Shown here: positions 1-8,908 of the stretch, piece by piece | Position numbering within the stretch: position 1 is the first letter of the stretch | How the letters are laid out: every line of letters starts with the position of its first letter | DNA from: Oscillospiraceae bacterium | GTDB lineage: Bacteria; Bacillota; Clostridia; Oscillospirales; Ruminococcaceae | NCBI GenBank assembly: GCA_017829005.1 | Contig: JAGAJF010000081.1 | Coordinates: 1-39,610, forward strand | Direction: 5' to 3' | Length of the DNA: 39,610 bases | The notes under the pieces: model-generated | What the model was told of the DNA's origin: nothing | What the model saw: the letters and a program-made list of their open reading frames with translations, nothing else | Databases searched by the model: none | Position numbers and translations under genes: made by a program

Positions 1-39
1 AAGAACAACAACAGCCAGGGGAAGTAAGAAAATATACAT
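1..39 (-). CDS. ntpK: V-type ATP synthase subunit K (proteolipid), N-terminal fragment
   Basis: Only the first 13 codons lie in the window; the gene runs off the left edge. The visible peptide, MYIFLLPLAVVVL, is a hydrophobic start as expected for the c-ring proteolipid that carries ions through the membrane sector. A GGAGG ribosome site lies about 10 bases before the ATG, and the gap to the upstream subunit I gene is only 21 bases. Subunit K directly after subunit I is the usual order in V-type ATPase operons, and the call rests mainly on this context, because the peptide is too short to identify on its own. Confidence 0.6.
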   Translation of the reverse strand, partial: MYIFLLPLAVVVL

Positions 40-60
40 ATCGGTATCCTCCAAATTTAA

Positions 61-2013
61 TTATTCAATGATTTCATCATAGTTTACGCTGACAGGCTTG
101 AACGCCTTGCCGCCGCCTGTGTAGTAGCGTGAAAACATCTCGTAAAACTCAAGTCTCAGTACCTGAATACCCACAAGAAGTCCCTCAAGGACAATAACAA
201 AGAGATTTCCGAGTATCATAACAACGGGTGACATACCGCCCGACATCTCCGCCAGAGCAAGCACCACCGACATCATACCTGCGTGGGAAAGGACAAATCC
301 GCCCACTCTCACGAAGGAAAGTGTGTTAGTGGCATAACCAAGGAGAAATTCGAAGCACTCGAAAAAGTTTGCTGCAATAAAGTCTCCGAGACTTTCGTGA
401 ATGTGAAAGCCCTTGCCCTTTACAAGCTCGCCCAGCGGCTCTCTCAGGAACATTATGATAAGGGGCAGAACGATAAGACACAGCACATAAGCCGTACCGC
501 CCACATTCAGTCCCAGCATACCGCCGAGAAGCAGCATAAGCAGCGAGCAGTAGAATATAAGTCCCGCAAGACCGTTGTTTGAAAACAGCGCCCTTGTGTA
601 GTTTTTCTCTTTAAGACCCATTATCATATTCACGATAACGGAAATTATAATAATGAAAATACCTATGCCGATAGCCGAATACAGCACATTGTTTATGCTG
701 TGTATCGCCTTGAAGGGCAGGAAGCTTATGCCAAGGCTCTCATACATGGGGTCAAGCAGCTCTTCATATCCGAAAACGCTGCCGTAAAGCGTTCCGAAGA
801 TCATACTTGAAACGCCAAGCCTCTCCATTATCCTGCCAAGGGTCATTTTTTTCCACTTCCAGAGAAGAAGTCCCAAAAGGCTTATTACAAGTCCCTGTCC
901 CAGATCTCCGAACATTATTCCGAAAAGCAGGGTATAAGTTATGGCAACGAAATTTGTGGGGTTAATGTCATTGTAAGCAGGCAGACCGTACAGGTCAACG
1001 AACATGGAAAAGGGCTCCGCAAACTTGTTGTTTCTGAGCTTAACGGGAGTTTCTATCTCGCCGCTTTCCGTACATGGCTTCATCACAAGGGAAACGGATT
1101 TTAAGTCCTCGAAATATTTTTTGAACCGCTCAGCGTCACGCTCGGGAACAAATCCAACGATGTAGAACTTGTCCCTTATCATCATGACCTTTTCACGAAG
1201 CTCAAAGGTGTCATGCATAGTTTTAAGTTTTGTGAAATACTTGTTCAAGGTCTCACGCTTCTGCTCGATATAATCCGAAAGCGCCTTTTTCTTCTTTTCG
1301 ACCTCAGCCTTGTCGTCCTCCACATTTTTCTCAAGGGACTTGGCAGCGTCCTCCGCACTTCCGTGAACAAAATCGGGAAGACGTATGCGGTCGAAATACA
1401 GAGACTCTAAAATTCCGTCTATCTCCTCCGCCTCGGACAAAGGCGCAAAGCAGAAGCCGTAAACATATTCCTTGTCCCTGCCGTATGCGAGGAAATAGAA
1501 ATTCTTGTCCTCGTAATAGGATAGCTTCTCATAGCTGTCTGTGGGGAGACGACCGAACCGCACCTTGATGTGCTTGCAGGCGAATATCTGCTCGATATCC
1601 ACGCTCAGTGCCCCCACACCCTCGCCGCCGCTGAGATGCAGCACCTGCTCGAGAGCCATAGTGTGAGCATTCAGGTTATCCGAAGCCTTTTTCACATCGG
1701 CTTTCAGCTTCTGCACACGGTTTCTTATTGACCTGATATCCTCCCTGACCTTTTCTGCATCGCTGTCACGGATATCCGAACAATCAGCCTTGCAAAGCTT
1801 GATACCCGTAAGAGTGCCTATCTCCGCAAGAAGCTTGAGAGAAGCCGTGTAGGGATTTTCCCTTTTGGCACTCTGCTTAGCGCCGCTTACATGGACCGCC
1901 GCCGCATTTTCCATATGAAAGCAGCCGCAGGAGCTGATGATATCAAGAACAGCGTCAAGATCCGTGTCGATACCCGCAATATCCGCGAACATCATTTTTT
2001 CTATTGATGACAT
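61..2013 (-). CDS. ntpI: V-type ATP synthase subunit I
   Basis: 650 residues, the usual size for the membrane a-subunit of bacterial/archaeal V/A-type ATPases, which forms the ion half-channels against the c-ring. The N-terminal half (to about residue 345) is soluble and rich in charged coiled coil (around 95-125 and 225-275). The C-terminal half holds about seven or eight hydrophobic segments, including the family-typical stretches FGIMFGDLGQG, SMIFGTLYGSVFGYE and TNTLSFVRVGGFVLSHAGM; the last contains the conserved arginine region of the ion channel. It follows subunit C by 42 bases and precedes subunit K. Whether the enzyme moves sodium or protons cannot be told from this subunit. Confidence 0.95.
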   Translation of the reverse strand: MSSIEKMMFADIAGIDTDLDAVLDIISSCGCFHMENAAAVHVSGAKQSAKRENPYTASLKLLAEIGTLTGIKLCKADCSDIRDSDAEKVREDIRSIRNRVQKLKADVKKASDNLNAHTMALEQVLHLSGGEGVGALSVDIEQIFACKHIKVRFGRLPTDSYEKLSYYEDKNFYFLAYGRDKEYVYGFCFAPLSEAEEIDGILESLYFDRIRLPDFVHGSAEDAAKSLEKNVEDDKAEVEKKKKALSDYIEQKRETLNKYFTKLKTMHDTFELREKVMMIRDKFYIVGFVPERDAERFKKYFEDLKSVSLVMKPCTESGEIETPVKLRNNKFAEPFSMFVDLYGLPAYNDINPTNFVAITYTLLFGIMFGDLGQGLVISLLGLLLWKWKKMTLGRIMERLGVSSMIFGTLYGSVFGYEELLDPMYESLGISFLPFKAIHSINNVLYSAIGIGIFIIIISVIVNMIMGLKEKNYTRALFSNNGLAGLIFYCSLLMLLLGGMLGLNVGGTAYVLCLIVLPLIIMFLREPLGELVKGKGFHIHESLGDFIAANFFECFEFLLGYATNTLSFVRVGGFVLSHAGMMSVVLALAEMSGGMSPVVMILGNLFVIVLEGLLVGIQVLRLEFYEMFSRYYTGGGKAFKPVSVNYDEIIE

Positions 2014-2055
2014 TTTGACAGACGCACCGTCCTTTCTGTCTTTAAAAACCGAAGC

Positions 2056-3114
2056 TTACGTAATGATAAGCTCGGCTATTTCCTTTGTTGGGAGAGAATA
2101 CCTTATCCCCTCGATTATCCTGATAATGTTTTTTACCTCTATCTCAGCAAGCTGATTAAAGGTGTAGAAGCACTCGGGAGCAGATGTGGAGCGTGAAAAG
2201 GCACGCTTTGTCTTGAGAAATCTGAACTGCACCAGAGACATCTCGGGATTTTTCATATCAAAGCCCTTTTCGGCGATCTCTCTGCCGTAATAGGTCTTTG
2301 AAAATCTCTCAAGGAACTCCTTGTCGTCCCTTGCGCTGTAAAGCTCGTCCATTTTCTTCTCGGGGATACGCATATAAATGGGTATCATACGGGACTTTAT
2401 CTCGTCGGGATCGGCACTGAAATACCTCTTCATACGGTAGCTGTTGATGATATTTATCATATCCGTCTGAGTGCCGATGTAAGTCCTCAGCCGCTTTTCC
2501 GTCTCGCCGCCGAACTGCTTCAAGGACTCGATAATGCGCTTTGAGTAATAAGTCCTGAGCGCCAGCTCAATGGCAGGATAGTCGATGTGACCGCCCTCCT
2601 CTTCGGGTCTGTGTGCCTTGAGAATATCGTAATAGGGCGTTTTTTCCGTCAGGCTCAGAAGCTCCCCGTAGCTTTCAACCTTTGCAAGCTCCATAAGGTT
2701 AAAGGAGGTGTACCTGTTCATATAAATGGGCAGGGTGGTGATATGGTCGCTCGTTCCCGCATTCAGATGGAGTATGCAGATAAGTATCTCGTCGATCTCC
2801 GTCTTGACGATGATGTAGTTGTAAAACTCGTCACCGCCTATCTTCTCAAAGCCTATCATACGGAAATAATTCTCCATAAGGCTTCTGCGCAGGATATTTT
2901 CCAGATTGCCTCTGTGGATATTCTCGGTGTCCACGCCCTCCAGCGCACGGCTGAAATATGTGTTTCGTTTCAGATATCCCGCCGCATCGGAAACAGAGGT
3001 GCAGCTGAGCAAAGCGGAATAATCCTCCTGTTTCAGCCTTTTGCCGTAAACAGCGTGCATTTTCGCCACAGTGGCGTTAAGGTTTCTTCTGCCGGAGCTT
3101 TTCTTCTCCTTCAA
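2056..3114 (-). CDS. ntpC: V-type ATP synthase subunit C
   Basis: 352 residues, matching the AC39/subunit C family, the funnel-shaped central-stalk protein that couples the V1 rotor to the c-ring. It is soluble and helical, with no membrane segment. Recognisable family features are an early NATVAKMHAVYGKRL segment and a C-terminal EVKNIIRIIEGIRY segment close to the end. It sits between the stalk protein and subunit I in the same direction, so it belongs to the V-ATPase operon. Subunits E, F, A, B and D are not in the window and presumably lie beyond the left edge. Confidence 0.9.
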   Translation of the reverse strand: MKEKKSSGRRNLNATVAKMHAVYGKRLKQEDYSALLSCTSVSDAAGYLKRNTYFSRALEGVDTENIHRGNLENILRRSLMENYFRMIGFEKIGGDEFYNYIIVKTEIDEILICILHLNAGTSDHITTLPIYMNRYTSFNLMELAKVESYGELLSLTEKTPYYDILKAHRPEEEGGHIDYPAIELALRTYYSKRIIESLKQFGGETEKRLRTYIGTQTDMINIINSYRMKRYFSADPDEIKSRMIPIYMRIPEKKMDELYSARDDKEFLERFSKTYYGREIAEKGFDMKNPEMSLVQFRFLKTKRAFSRSTSAPECFYTFNQLAEIEVKNIIRIIEGIRYSLPTKEIAELIIT

Positions 3115-3154
3115 AGCTGCCGTCCCTCCCCTCCGCAGTGCATTATATCATAGG

Positions 3155-3466
3155 TCATATGGAGATCACCGCTTTGAAGATCTCCTCGCACCATTTGTCG
3201 GAATTTTTCTCAAAGCTCTGCTTCATAGCCTCAAGCTTTGCATTTTTCTCCTCCGTAAGCTCGGAAATACGAGCGTTAGCCTTGTCAAGCTCCGCCTTTT
3301 CCATCTTGGCAAGCTCAGCCTTCTTTTCCTCGACGGCTTTTTCCACCATACGCTCTTCCTCAGCCTTTGCCTCCTCAATAATGCGGAGCTTTTCCTTTTC
3401 GGCTTCCTCGATACGCTTTGAAGCTCCCCTGTCGATCTCGATTATCGACTTGATAATATCGTCCAT
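3155..3466 (-). CDS. V-type ATPase peripheral stalk subunit (H/NtpF-like coiled coil)
   Basis: 103 residues, nearly all predicted as one long helix rich in Glu, Lys and Ala (for example EKEKLRIIEEAKAEEERM). This is the composition and length of the small peripheral-stalk protein called H in archaea and NtpF in enterococci, which pairs with subunit E. Low-complexity coiled coils cannot be assigned by sequence alone; position directly before subunits C, I and K makes the call. An AGGAGG-like site precedes the ATG. It starts 27 bases after the UPF0210 gene, so it is probably cotranscribed with it. Confidence 0.75.
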   Translation of the reverse strand: MDDIIKSIIEIDRGASKRIEEAEKEKLRIIEEAKAEEERMVEKAVEEKKAELAKMEKAELDKANARISELTEEKNAKLEAMKQSFEKNSDKWCEEIFKAVISI

Positions 3467-3493
3467 ATGCCGTCCTCCTGTTCGGATGAAAAA

Positions 3494-4849
3494 TCAGTTT
3501 TTAAGGCTGTGAAGAGGTGCAGGTATCTGACCGCCTCTGTTTATGAACTTGGAAGGAGAATAGGTGTTCACCTTCATAACAGGACCCTTTCCGAAAAGTC
3601 CGCCCCAGTCGAGAACATCGCCCTCCTTGCAGCCGATAGCAGGGATAACTCTTACAGCAGTGGTCTTGGAGTTTACCATACCGATAGCAGCCTCGTCCGC
3701 AATAATACCCGAAATGACCTCAGCAGTAGTATCTCCGGGGATAACTATCATATCAAGTCCAACGGAGCATACAGCCGTCATAGCCTCAAGCTTTTCTATA
3801 AGCAGCGAACCGCTTTCAGCCGCAGCTATCATACCCGCGTCCTCTGAAACGGGGATAAACGCACCCGAAAGTCCGCCGATACGTGAGCAAGCCATAACTC
3901 CGCCCTTCTTAACGGCATCGTTGAGCATAGCAAGGCAGGCAGTAGTACCCGCACAGCCGCACTTCTCCAGACCCATCTCCTCAAGAATATATGCAACGCT
4001 GTCGCCCACCGCAGGAGTAGGCGCAAGTGAAAGGTCAACGATACCAAAGGGTACGCCCAGCTTTTCGGAGGCTCTAACGCCCACAAGCTGACCGACTCTT
4101 GTTATCTTATAAGCAGTCTTTTTGATGATATCCGCAAGCTCGTTGATATCAGCGTCGGGATATTTTGCCAGAGCCGAACGCACAACTCCGGGACCCGAAA
4201 CGCCCACATTTATAATGCAGTCAGGCTCGCCCACGCCATGGAATGCACCTGCCATAAAGGGATTGTCGTCCACCGCATTGCAGAATACCACAAGCTTAGC
4301 CGCACCGAAGCACTGATCATCAACAGTAGCCTCTGCCGACTCTCTGACTATCTGACCCATAAGCTTCACAGCGTCCATATTGATACCCGTCTTGGTGGAG
4401 CCGATGTTAACGGAGGAGCATACACAGGTTGTGGAAGCAAGCGCCTCGGGGATAGAGCGGATAAGTCTCTCATCGCCTGCGGAGAAGCCCTTCTGAACAA
4501 GAGCGGAATATCCGCCGATAAGGTTAACTCCGCACGCCTTAGCAGCTTTTTCCATAGTAAGAGCAAACTTCACAGGGCTTGCATTGCAGGCAGCGGAAAC
4601 AATGGCAATGGGAGTAACGGAAATTCTCTTGTTGATAATGGGGATACCGTATTCCTTTTCGATCTCCTCGCCTGTTTTAACAAGCTTTCCCGCACAGCGT
4701 GTTATCTTCTCATAAACCTTTTCGCAGGCTCTGTCAATATCGCTGTCAATGCAGTCCATAAGGGAAATACCCATAGTAATGGTTCTGATATCAAGACATT
4801 CGTCCTGTATCATTCTGATAGTTTCAAGTATATCGTAAACGTTCAGCAT
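3494..4849 (-). CDS. UPF0210 (PFL-like) family protein
   Basis: 451 residues, the normal length of UPF0210, a conserved family distantly related to glycyl-radical enzymes but of unproven function. The N-terminus [20 protein letters not shown] and the segment [20 protein letters not shown] are typical of the family, as is the C-terminal [15 protein letters not shown]. It is soluble. A GAGGAG ribosome site precedes the ATG. The upstream gene is an ACT-domain UPF0237 protein, the standard partner of this family in Clostridia, which suggests ligand-regulated activity. It is followed at 27 bases by V-type ATPase genes, an association I cannot explain functionally. Confidence 0.92.
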   Translation of the reverse strand: MLNVYDILETIRMIQDECLDIRTITMGISLMDCIDSDIDRACEKVYEKITRCAGKLVKTGEEIEKEYGIPIINKRISVTPIAIVSAACNASPVKFALTMEKAAKACGVNLIGGYSALVQKGFSAGDERLIRSIPEALASTTCVCSSVNIGSTKTGINMDAVKLMGQIVRESAEATVDDQCFGAAKLVVFCNAVDDNPFMAGAFHGVGEPDCIINVGVSGPGVVRSALAKYPDADINELADIIKKTAYKITRVGQLVGVRASEKLGVPFGIVDLSLAPTPAVGDSVAYILEEMGLEKCGCAGTTACLAMLNDAVKKGGVMACSRIGGLSGAFIPVSEDAGMIAAAESGSLLIEKLEAMTAVCSVGLDMIVIPGDTTAEVISGIIADEAAIGMVNSKTTAVRVIPAIGCKEGDVLDWGGLFGKGPVMKVNTYSPSKFINRGGQIPAPLHSLKN

Positions 4850-4867
4850 AAGTAAATTCTCCTCGGG

Positions 4868-5137
4868 TCATATTCTGTGCATGGTGTTGAAAATATCCTC
4901 GTGCATAGTGTGAATTTTAAGACCGAGGCTGTCTCCGAGAGCGGTGAGCTTATCCTGCAGAGCAACAAAATCGTTGTTTATATTGGTGATATCCACCAGC
5001 ATTATCATAGCAAACATATCCTGAAGAACGCTCTGAGTTACCTCGATAACATTAGCGTTGTTCTCGGCGCAGATATTGCTTACCTTTGCGAGAATGCCAA
5101 CGGCGTCCTTTCCGATAACGGTGATTACAGCTTTCAT
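4868..5137 (-). CDS. ACT domain-containing protein (UPF0237)
   Basis: 89 residues from the ATG at 5137, chosen over an upstream ATG at 5164 because a GGAGG site lies just before it and 89 residues is the family's normal length. It is a single ACT domain (MKAVITVIGKDAVGILAKVS, then NNANVIEVTQSVLQDMFAM), a fold that binds amino acids or other small ligands, often as a dimer. It is soluble and has no catalytic domain. It lies 18 bases upstream of the UPF0210 gene and is the first gene of the transcript that seems to continue into the V-ATPase genes. Confidence 0.93.
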   Translation of the reverse strand: MKAVITVIGKDAVGILAKVSNICAENNANVIEVTQSVLQDMFAMIMLVDITNINNDFVALQDKLTALGDSLGLKIHTMHEDIFNTMHRI

Positions 5138-5173
5138 AGTTAAGATCCTCCATATAAAAATCATTTACTCTTA

Positions 5174-5202
5174 ATTATAACACATTTCTGTTAAGAAATA
5201 AA
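5174..5202 (-). promoter_or_regulatory. Probable promoter of the ACT-UPF0210-V-ATPase transcript
   Basis: Read on the minus strand, a perfect TATAAT (5174-5179) lies about 37 bases before the ACT-gene start codon, with a weak -35 match TTTATT 17 bases further upstream (5197-5202). No other promoter was seen in the short gaps of the following genes. The -10 is convincing and the -35 is not. Confidence 0.5.
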
Positions 5203-5299
5203 CACTTATTAAAATACATTTCTTATATTACCACTATTTGGACAAAAAATCAAGGGCTTTTTCATATTTTTTTGTATCAAAATACTCAATATTTTTTTA

Positions 5300-5328
5300 T
5301 TGACACAGAAAAAGTTTGATGATACAAT
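5300..5328 (+). promoter_or_regulatory. Promoter of the FliB-like gene
   Basis: TTGACA (5300-5305) and TACAAT (5323-5328) are separated by 17 bases and lie 33 bases before the start codon, a near-consensus vegetative promoter. Confidence 0.75.
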
Positions 5329-5361
5329 TATTTTTATATCAATAGGAAAGGACATCGCAAA

Positions 5362-6327
5362 ATGGATATATACGTTCCCGACTATTACGAAAGCTTCCAA
5401 TGTATCGGCTCAGCCTGCCGTGACAACTGCTGTATCGGCTGGGAGATAGACATTGACAAAGCATCTCTCGAGAAATATATAACCCTCCCGGGCATTCTCG
5501 GTAACGAGCTGAGAGCAAATATCACCCGCTCCGAGGACGGCTCCGACTGCTTTTCTCTCGGTGAAAACGAACGCTGCCCTTTCCTTAATGAAAACAACCT
5601 TTGCCGGCTCATAATCGCAGGGGGCGAGGAAATGCTCTGCGAGATATGCACCCTCCACCCCCGTTTCAAGGAGTGGTTCGGAGACAGATGCGAAATGGGA
5701 TTAGGTCTTTGCTGCGAAGAAGCCGCAGGAATAATTATCGGATATGATAAGCCCTTCGGACTGCACATTCTACGTTCCGAGGAAGGCAGCGAAGCTCTCT
5801 CCCCCGCCGAAAGCCGCCTGCTTGAGATAAGAGCGGAGCTGTTTCGGATAATAAACGAAGCCAAAAGCTATACCGAAATGACGGAAAACCTGCTCCGTCT
5901 CTCCGCACAAGCGGAAAAAGAGCTTACGGGCAATTTCCCGACACGCATATCATTCCCGCACAACAAAGAATACACCGAAAAAGAAGTCTCCCTCATAACA
6001 TCTCTCGAGCCCATAAACGCCGAGTGGAAACAGCTCTGCAAAAAGCTTTCATATGTTGATAGCATACCCGAAAATACACAGCTAACGGGATATAAAAATC
6101 TCCTGTCCTACTATATTTTCAGATACTTTATGAAATCCGCCTCTGACGGAGAAATATTCTTAAAAACCGCTCTCGGCATATTTTCCGCCGAAGCCGTGTC
6201 CCTCATTATGAGCATAACAGGGAAAAGCCTTTCGGACAGCGCCTGTCTCTGGTCAAAGGAAACGGAGTACAGCTTTGAGAATCTTGAACTGATATACGAT
6301 TTCCTTTATGAACTCTATTACAATTGA
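5362..6327 (+). CDS. FliB-like lysine-N-methylase family protein
   Basis: 321 residues. The N-terminus has the cysteine pattern of the family annotated as flagellin lysine-N-methylase: CIGSACRDNCCIGWEI at residues 15-30, then CPFL, CRLI and MLCEICTLHPR at about 74-100, and GLCCEEA near 117. These cysteines probably hold an iron-sulfur cluster. FliB methylates flagellin lysines in enterobacteria, but the family is widespread in Clostridia, including species without flagella, so the real substrate is open. No flagellar gene is nearby. It is somewhat shorter than many members (about 380-400), mainly in the variable C-terminal half. It has its own promoter and a GGAAAGGA ribosome site. Confidence 0.75.
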   Translation: MDIYVPDYYESFQCIGSACRDNCCIGWEIDIDKASLEKYITLPGILGNELRANITRSEDGSDCFSLGENERCPFLNENNLCRLIIAGGEEMLCEICTLHPRFKEWFGDRCEMGLGLCCEEAAGIIIGYDKPFGLHILRSEEGSEALSPAESRLLEIRAELFRIINEAKSYTEMTENLLRLSAQAEKELTGNFPTRISFPHNKEYTEKEVSLITSLEPINAEWKQLCKKLSYVDSIPENTQLTGYKNLLSYYIFRYFMKSASDGEIFLKTALGIFSAEAVSLIMSITGKSLSDSACLWSKETEYSFENLELIYDFLYELYYN

Positions 6328-6331
6328 CAGA

Positions 6332-6357
6332 CGGCTTCGGAAACCTTTCCGAAGCCG
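6332..6357. terminator. Hairpin between convergent genes, probable bidirectional terminator
   Basis: A perfect inverted repeat, CGGCTTCGGAAA paired with TTTCCGAAGCCG around a two-base gap, begins 5 bases after the FliB-like stop codon and 16 bases from the stop of the convergent small membrane protein. Neither side has a clear T-run, so the efficiency as an intrinsic terminator is uncertain. Confidence 0.55.
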
Positions 6358-6372
6358 CTTGTGGTTTAAAGA

Positions 6373-6588
6373 TCATTCTTCCTCATCATCGTCAATATTA
6401 TTATAGTGGTCAGCACTGTTGTAGCTGCCGATGACAGTGTTCTTTCTGGGACTGAAAAGTGCGCCGATAACAATGCCAAGCAGTGTGCAGGCAGCAATTG
6501 CCAGCAACAGCTCACGCTTTTTAACGGTAACATTCACATCAAGGGACTTCATAAAACGCTGAAATTTTAATTTGATAACTGTAAGCAT
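6373..6588 (-). CDS. Small single-pass membrane protein of unknown function
   Basis: 71 residues. A basic N-terminus (residues 1-25) is followed by one hydrophobic segment, LLLAIAACTLLGIVIGALF, at about 27-45, then a polar tail ending in the acidic run DDDEEE. This is a typical one-pass protein with the basic end probably in the cytoplasm. A GGAG site lies upstream of the ATG. It starts 13 bases after the DnaI/DnaC-like gene and is the last gene of that transcript. I do not recognise a family; there is no motif pointing to replication beyond its position. Confidence 0.65.
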   Translation of the reverse strand: MLTVIKLKFQRFMKSLDVNVTVKKRELLLAIAACTLLGIVIGALFSPRKNTVIGSYNSADHYNNIDDDEEE

Positions 6589-6601
6589 ACAAAAAAACTC
6601 C

Positions 6602-7582
6602 TTATCCGTTTATTCTTTTGAGCTGCCTTACGTCCCGTCCCGCAAAGGGAAGGAGCGTGCAGCAGCAGAAAATTCTTGAGATTATCCTCTCATTGTATGT
6701 AGAAGCAAGCTCCTCTTTTGATAGATTGGTGCTTATTATCATTGGCTTGCCCGTGTTGATGCGGGTGTTTATGATGTTGTAAAGTGTGGACTCGTAAAAG
6801 GGCGTGTGATGCTCCGAGCCGAGATCGTCAAAAATGAGCAGGTCACAGGCGCAAACGCTTTCAAGAGTGTCGCTGCCCTCCTCAGCTCTTCCGAAATGCT
6901 CCTTTTCAATGCTTCGGAGAATGTTTATGACCGAGCCGTAAATAACATTATAGCCCTTGCCTATGACCTCCTTTGCAATTGACATCGACAGGTGTGTTTT
7001 TCCCACGCCCGTTTTGCCAAGCATTAAAAGGCTGTCCGAGCCTTCGGAAAATAGCCTTGCATACTCGGTGCAGAAGCTTAAATTTTTTGACATAAGGCTG
7101 TAGCAGTCTATCCCGTCAATAACGATACCCCGATAATAATCAAGGCTGAAATGAGCAAAATCCGCATCGGGAAGATTGGCGGTGCGATTAAGTTCCTCGG
7201 AAGCAACTCTGCTTATGAGCCGCTTCATACAATCGCACATTCCCCTGTCGGTAAATCCCGTGTCATTACATTCCCTGCAGCGGTAATGCACCTCAAGATA
7301 ATCCTCGGGATAGCCGCCTGCTTTCAGAAGCTCGGCAATCATATGTGCCCCGTCAAGATTATTCTTGTGAAGCCTTTCAAAATTCTCCTTGTAATTGCCC
7401 TTCCTGCCGATTATAAGCCGTGAAAGCTCTGTGGCGGTCTGAGCAAGCATACGCCGTATCTCTTCTATCTCGGGGATCTTCGCATAAATTTCCCTCTGAC
7501 GGTCGGCAGCTTCATTCTCTGCTCTCAGCTTCCGTCTTTCCATCTCGCTGTTGGCTTTCTGACGAATTTCCGAACGGGTCAT
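6602..7582 (-). CDS. DnaI/DnaC-type replicative helicase loader (ATP-binding protein)
   Basis: 326 residues. An N-terminal helical region (1-100) leads into a small zinc-binding motif, YRCRECNDTGF...GMCDC (about 100-118). The AAA+ domain follows with Walker A LGKTGVGKTHLS (about 188-199) and Walker B CDLLIFDDLGSE (about 248-259). This layout matches the Firmicutes helicase loader DnaI, and the same proteins are often annotated DnaC or IstB-like. It loads the replicative helicase at origins or restarted forks. It overlaps the DnaD-domain gene by 4 bases (ATGA), so the two are translationally coupled, which supports the replication role. Confidence 0.88.
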   Translation of the reverse strand: MTRSEIRQKANSEMERRKLRAENEAADRQREIYAKIPEIEEIRRMLAQTATELSRLIIGRKGNYKENFERLHKNNLDGAHMIAELLKAGGYPEDYLEVHYRCRECNDTGFTDRGMCDCMKRLISRVASEELNRTANLPDADFAHFSLDYYRGIVIDGIDCYSLMSKNLSFCTEYARLFSEGSDSLLMLGKTGVGKTHLSMSIAKEVIGKGYNVIYGSVINILRSIEKEHFGRAEEGSDTLESVCACDLLIFDDLGSEHHTPFYESTLYNIINTRINTGKPMIISTNLSKEELASTYNERIISRIFCCCTLLPFAGRDVRQLKRING

Positions 7583-8616
7583 GAATTCGCCTCCTCGTTA
7601 ATTTTTTTCACTGTGGGAGTACTGTTCAAAGCGTGCTTGAAAAGCAGGTCAAGGTCATATGAAGGTGCAGCAGAGGGCTTTGTCTCGGCTGATGGCTTTT
7701 TCTCCGTCTTTCTCACAGGTTTTGTGCGCTCGTCAAATGCCGCCGCGTCCTCAGCATTGGTAATGCCGTTTTCATGCCACGTTCGGAGTATTTTGTCCAT
7801 ATAATTAAAGGACACCTTACCGATACCGTCCACCGTCTTGTCATAAGCAAGCTCAACCATATCAACAGTAACGTCCATATTCGACCAGTCCCCTATGTAC
7901 TTCTTTTGCGAAGCCGTAAGCTTGCTCTGGAGCTTGAGCCTTGACTGCACCTTTCCCTCAAAGGAAAAAGCCTTCTGCAAAGCAAGCATCTCATTTTCCG
8001 CCTGCTCGTGAGTGGTTATGTTCTTCTCGTGCCAGTCAAGGGCAATTTTTTCTATCTTGCCCATATTCCCCCTGCCGATAGAACAGCAGCAGGCTATGAG
8101 CATGATAATGATATCCGCAGACATTCCAAGATGGTCGTAAAACCACAGGATAGTCCTCTGGTCATCAAAGGTAAGCACCCTGCCAAGGCTCTGTTCAGCG
8201 CTTTTGAACAGGAAATCTATCTCCTCCGAAGCCGCTATCCTCTCGGCAATTTCGGTGGGCAGAAGTGCCTTTCTCGGCTTGATAACAGGCTTTTCGGGAA
8301 AAGCGGCAGCCGGCTCAGGCAGCGGTGCGATTATCCTGACAGGCTCCGCAGACTTTGCTTCTGAAACAGGCTTCTGCACCGAAGCACCGCCCTCAGACTT
8401 TTTGAGCACCCCAAGCTGCTCCCAATAAGAAAGAGCGTCCTCCACGTCCTCTTCGGAAACTCCTATATCCTCGGGCGTTTCGGGGGCTTTTCTGTATTTC
8501 ATAAAATATATAAGCACCTTGACCGCTTTACCCGAAGCGAGCTTCAAGCCCTCAGCCGCAGCATCGGGAACGGCAAAAACTCCCTCGGAGCAGTCCCAGT
8601 TGATTTTGTAATCCAT
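7579..8616 (-). CDS. DnaD domain replication protein
   Basis: 345 residues. The N-terminal region (1-85) reads like a DnaD-type winged helix (LIYFMKYRKAPETPEDIGVSE). The middle holds two DnaB/DnaD C-terminal-type helical modules: one around residues 140-215 (FDDQRTILWFYDHLGMSADII, IEKIALDWHE) and a second around 225-285 (SQKKYIGDWSNMDVTVDMV, KISFNYMDKILRTWHENGI-like). Linkers are rich in Pro, Ala and Lys. Such proteins remodel DNA and help recruit the helicase at origins or restart sites in Firmicutes. The partner loader gene overlaps its end. Which of DnaB or DnaD it replaces functionally cannot be said. Confidence 0.85.
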   Translation of the reverse strand: MDYKINWDCSEGVFAVPDAAAEGLKLASGKAVKVLIYFMKYRKAPETPEDIGVSEEDVEDALSYWEQLGVLKKSEGGASVQKPVSEAKSAEPVRIIAPLPEPAAAFPEKPVIKPRKALLPTEIAERIAASEEIDFLFKSAEQSLGRVLTFDDQRTILWFYDHLGMSADIIIMLIACCCSIGRGNMGKIEKIALDWHEKNITTHEQAENEMLALQKAFSFEGKVQSRLKLQSKLTASQKKYIGDWSNMDVTVDMVELAYDKTVDGIGKVSFNYMDKILRTWHENGITNAEDAAAFDERTKPVRKTEKKPSAETKPSAAPSYDLDLLFKHALNSTPTVKKINEEANS

Positions 8617-8835
8617 TCGTTCTCCCTTTTTTCTGTTTGATACTTTATCCTAATATTATAACATATTAACTTCAAAAAAACTATATTCATTTTGCATAGT
8701 TTTGTACCCCATATTTCTGTCAGAAAAACGGCGGATTAAAATATATAAATCGTTACAGATGAATTTTGTACATTTTTACCGTTTTTTGGCGGATAACAGG
8801 TAAATTCTCTGTAAAATAAAATATAATAAATCTGC
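8617..8835. other. Divergent intergenic region with a hairpin-forming repeat
   Basis: No gene. On the minus strand a TATAAT (8655-8660) with no good -35 may drive the DnaD gene. Between 8724 and 8786, AAAAACGG is repeated inverted as CCGTTTTT across about 47 bases, and GGCGGAT occurs directly repeated at 8730-8736 and 8788-8794. These could be operator or structured leader elements of either divergent gene, but I recognise no known regulator site. Confidence 0.4.
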
Positions 8836-8864
8836 TTGAAAAAAATCCGTATAAATGGTATAAT
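8836..8864 (+). promoter_or_regulatory. Promoter of nadA
   Basis: TTGAAA (8836-8841) and TATAAT (8859-8864) are spaced by 17 bases, 44 bases before the chosen nadA start codon. Confidence 0.7.
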
Positions 8865-8908
8865 AAAATGTATTATTAAGTATGTTTCCCGATATGGAGT
8901 TGTTAAAA

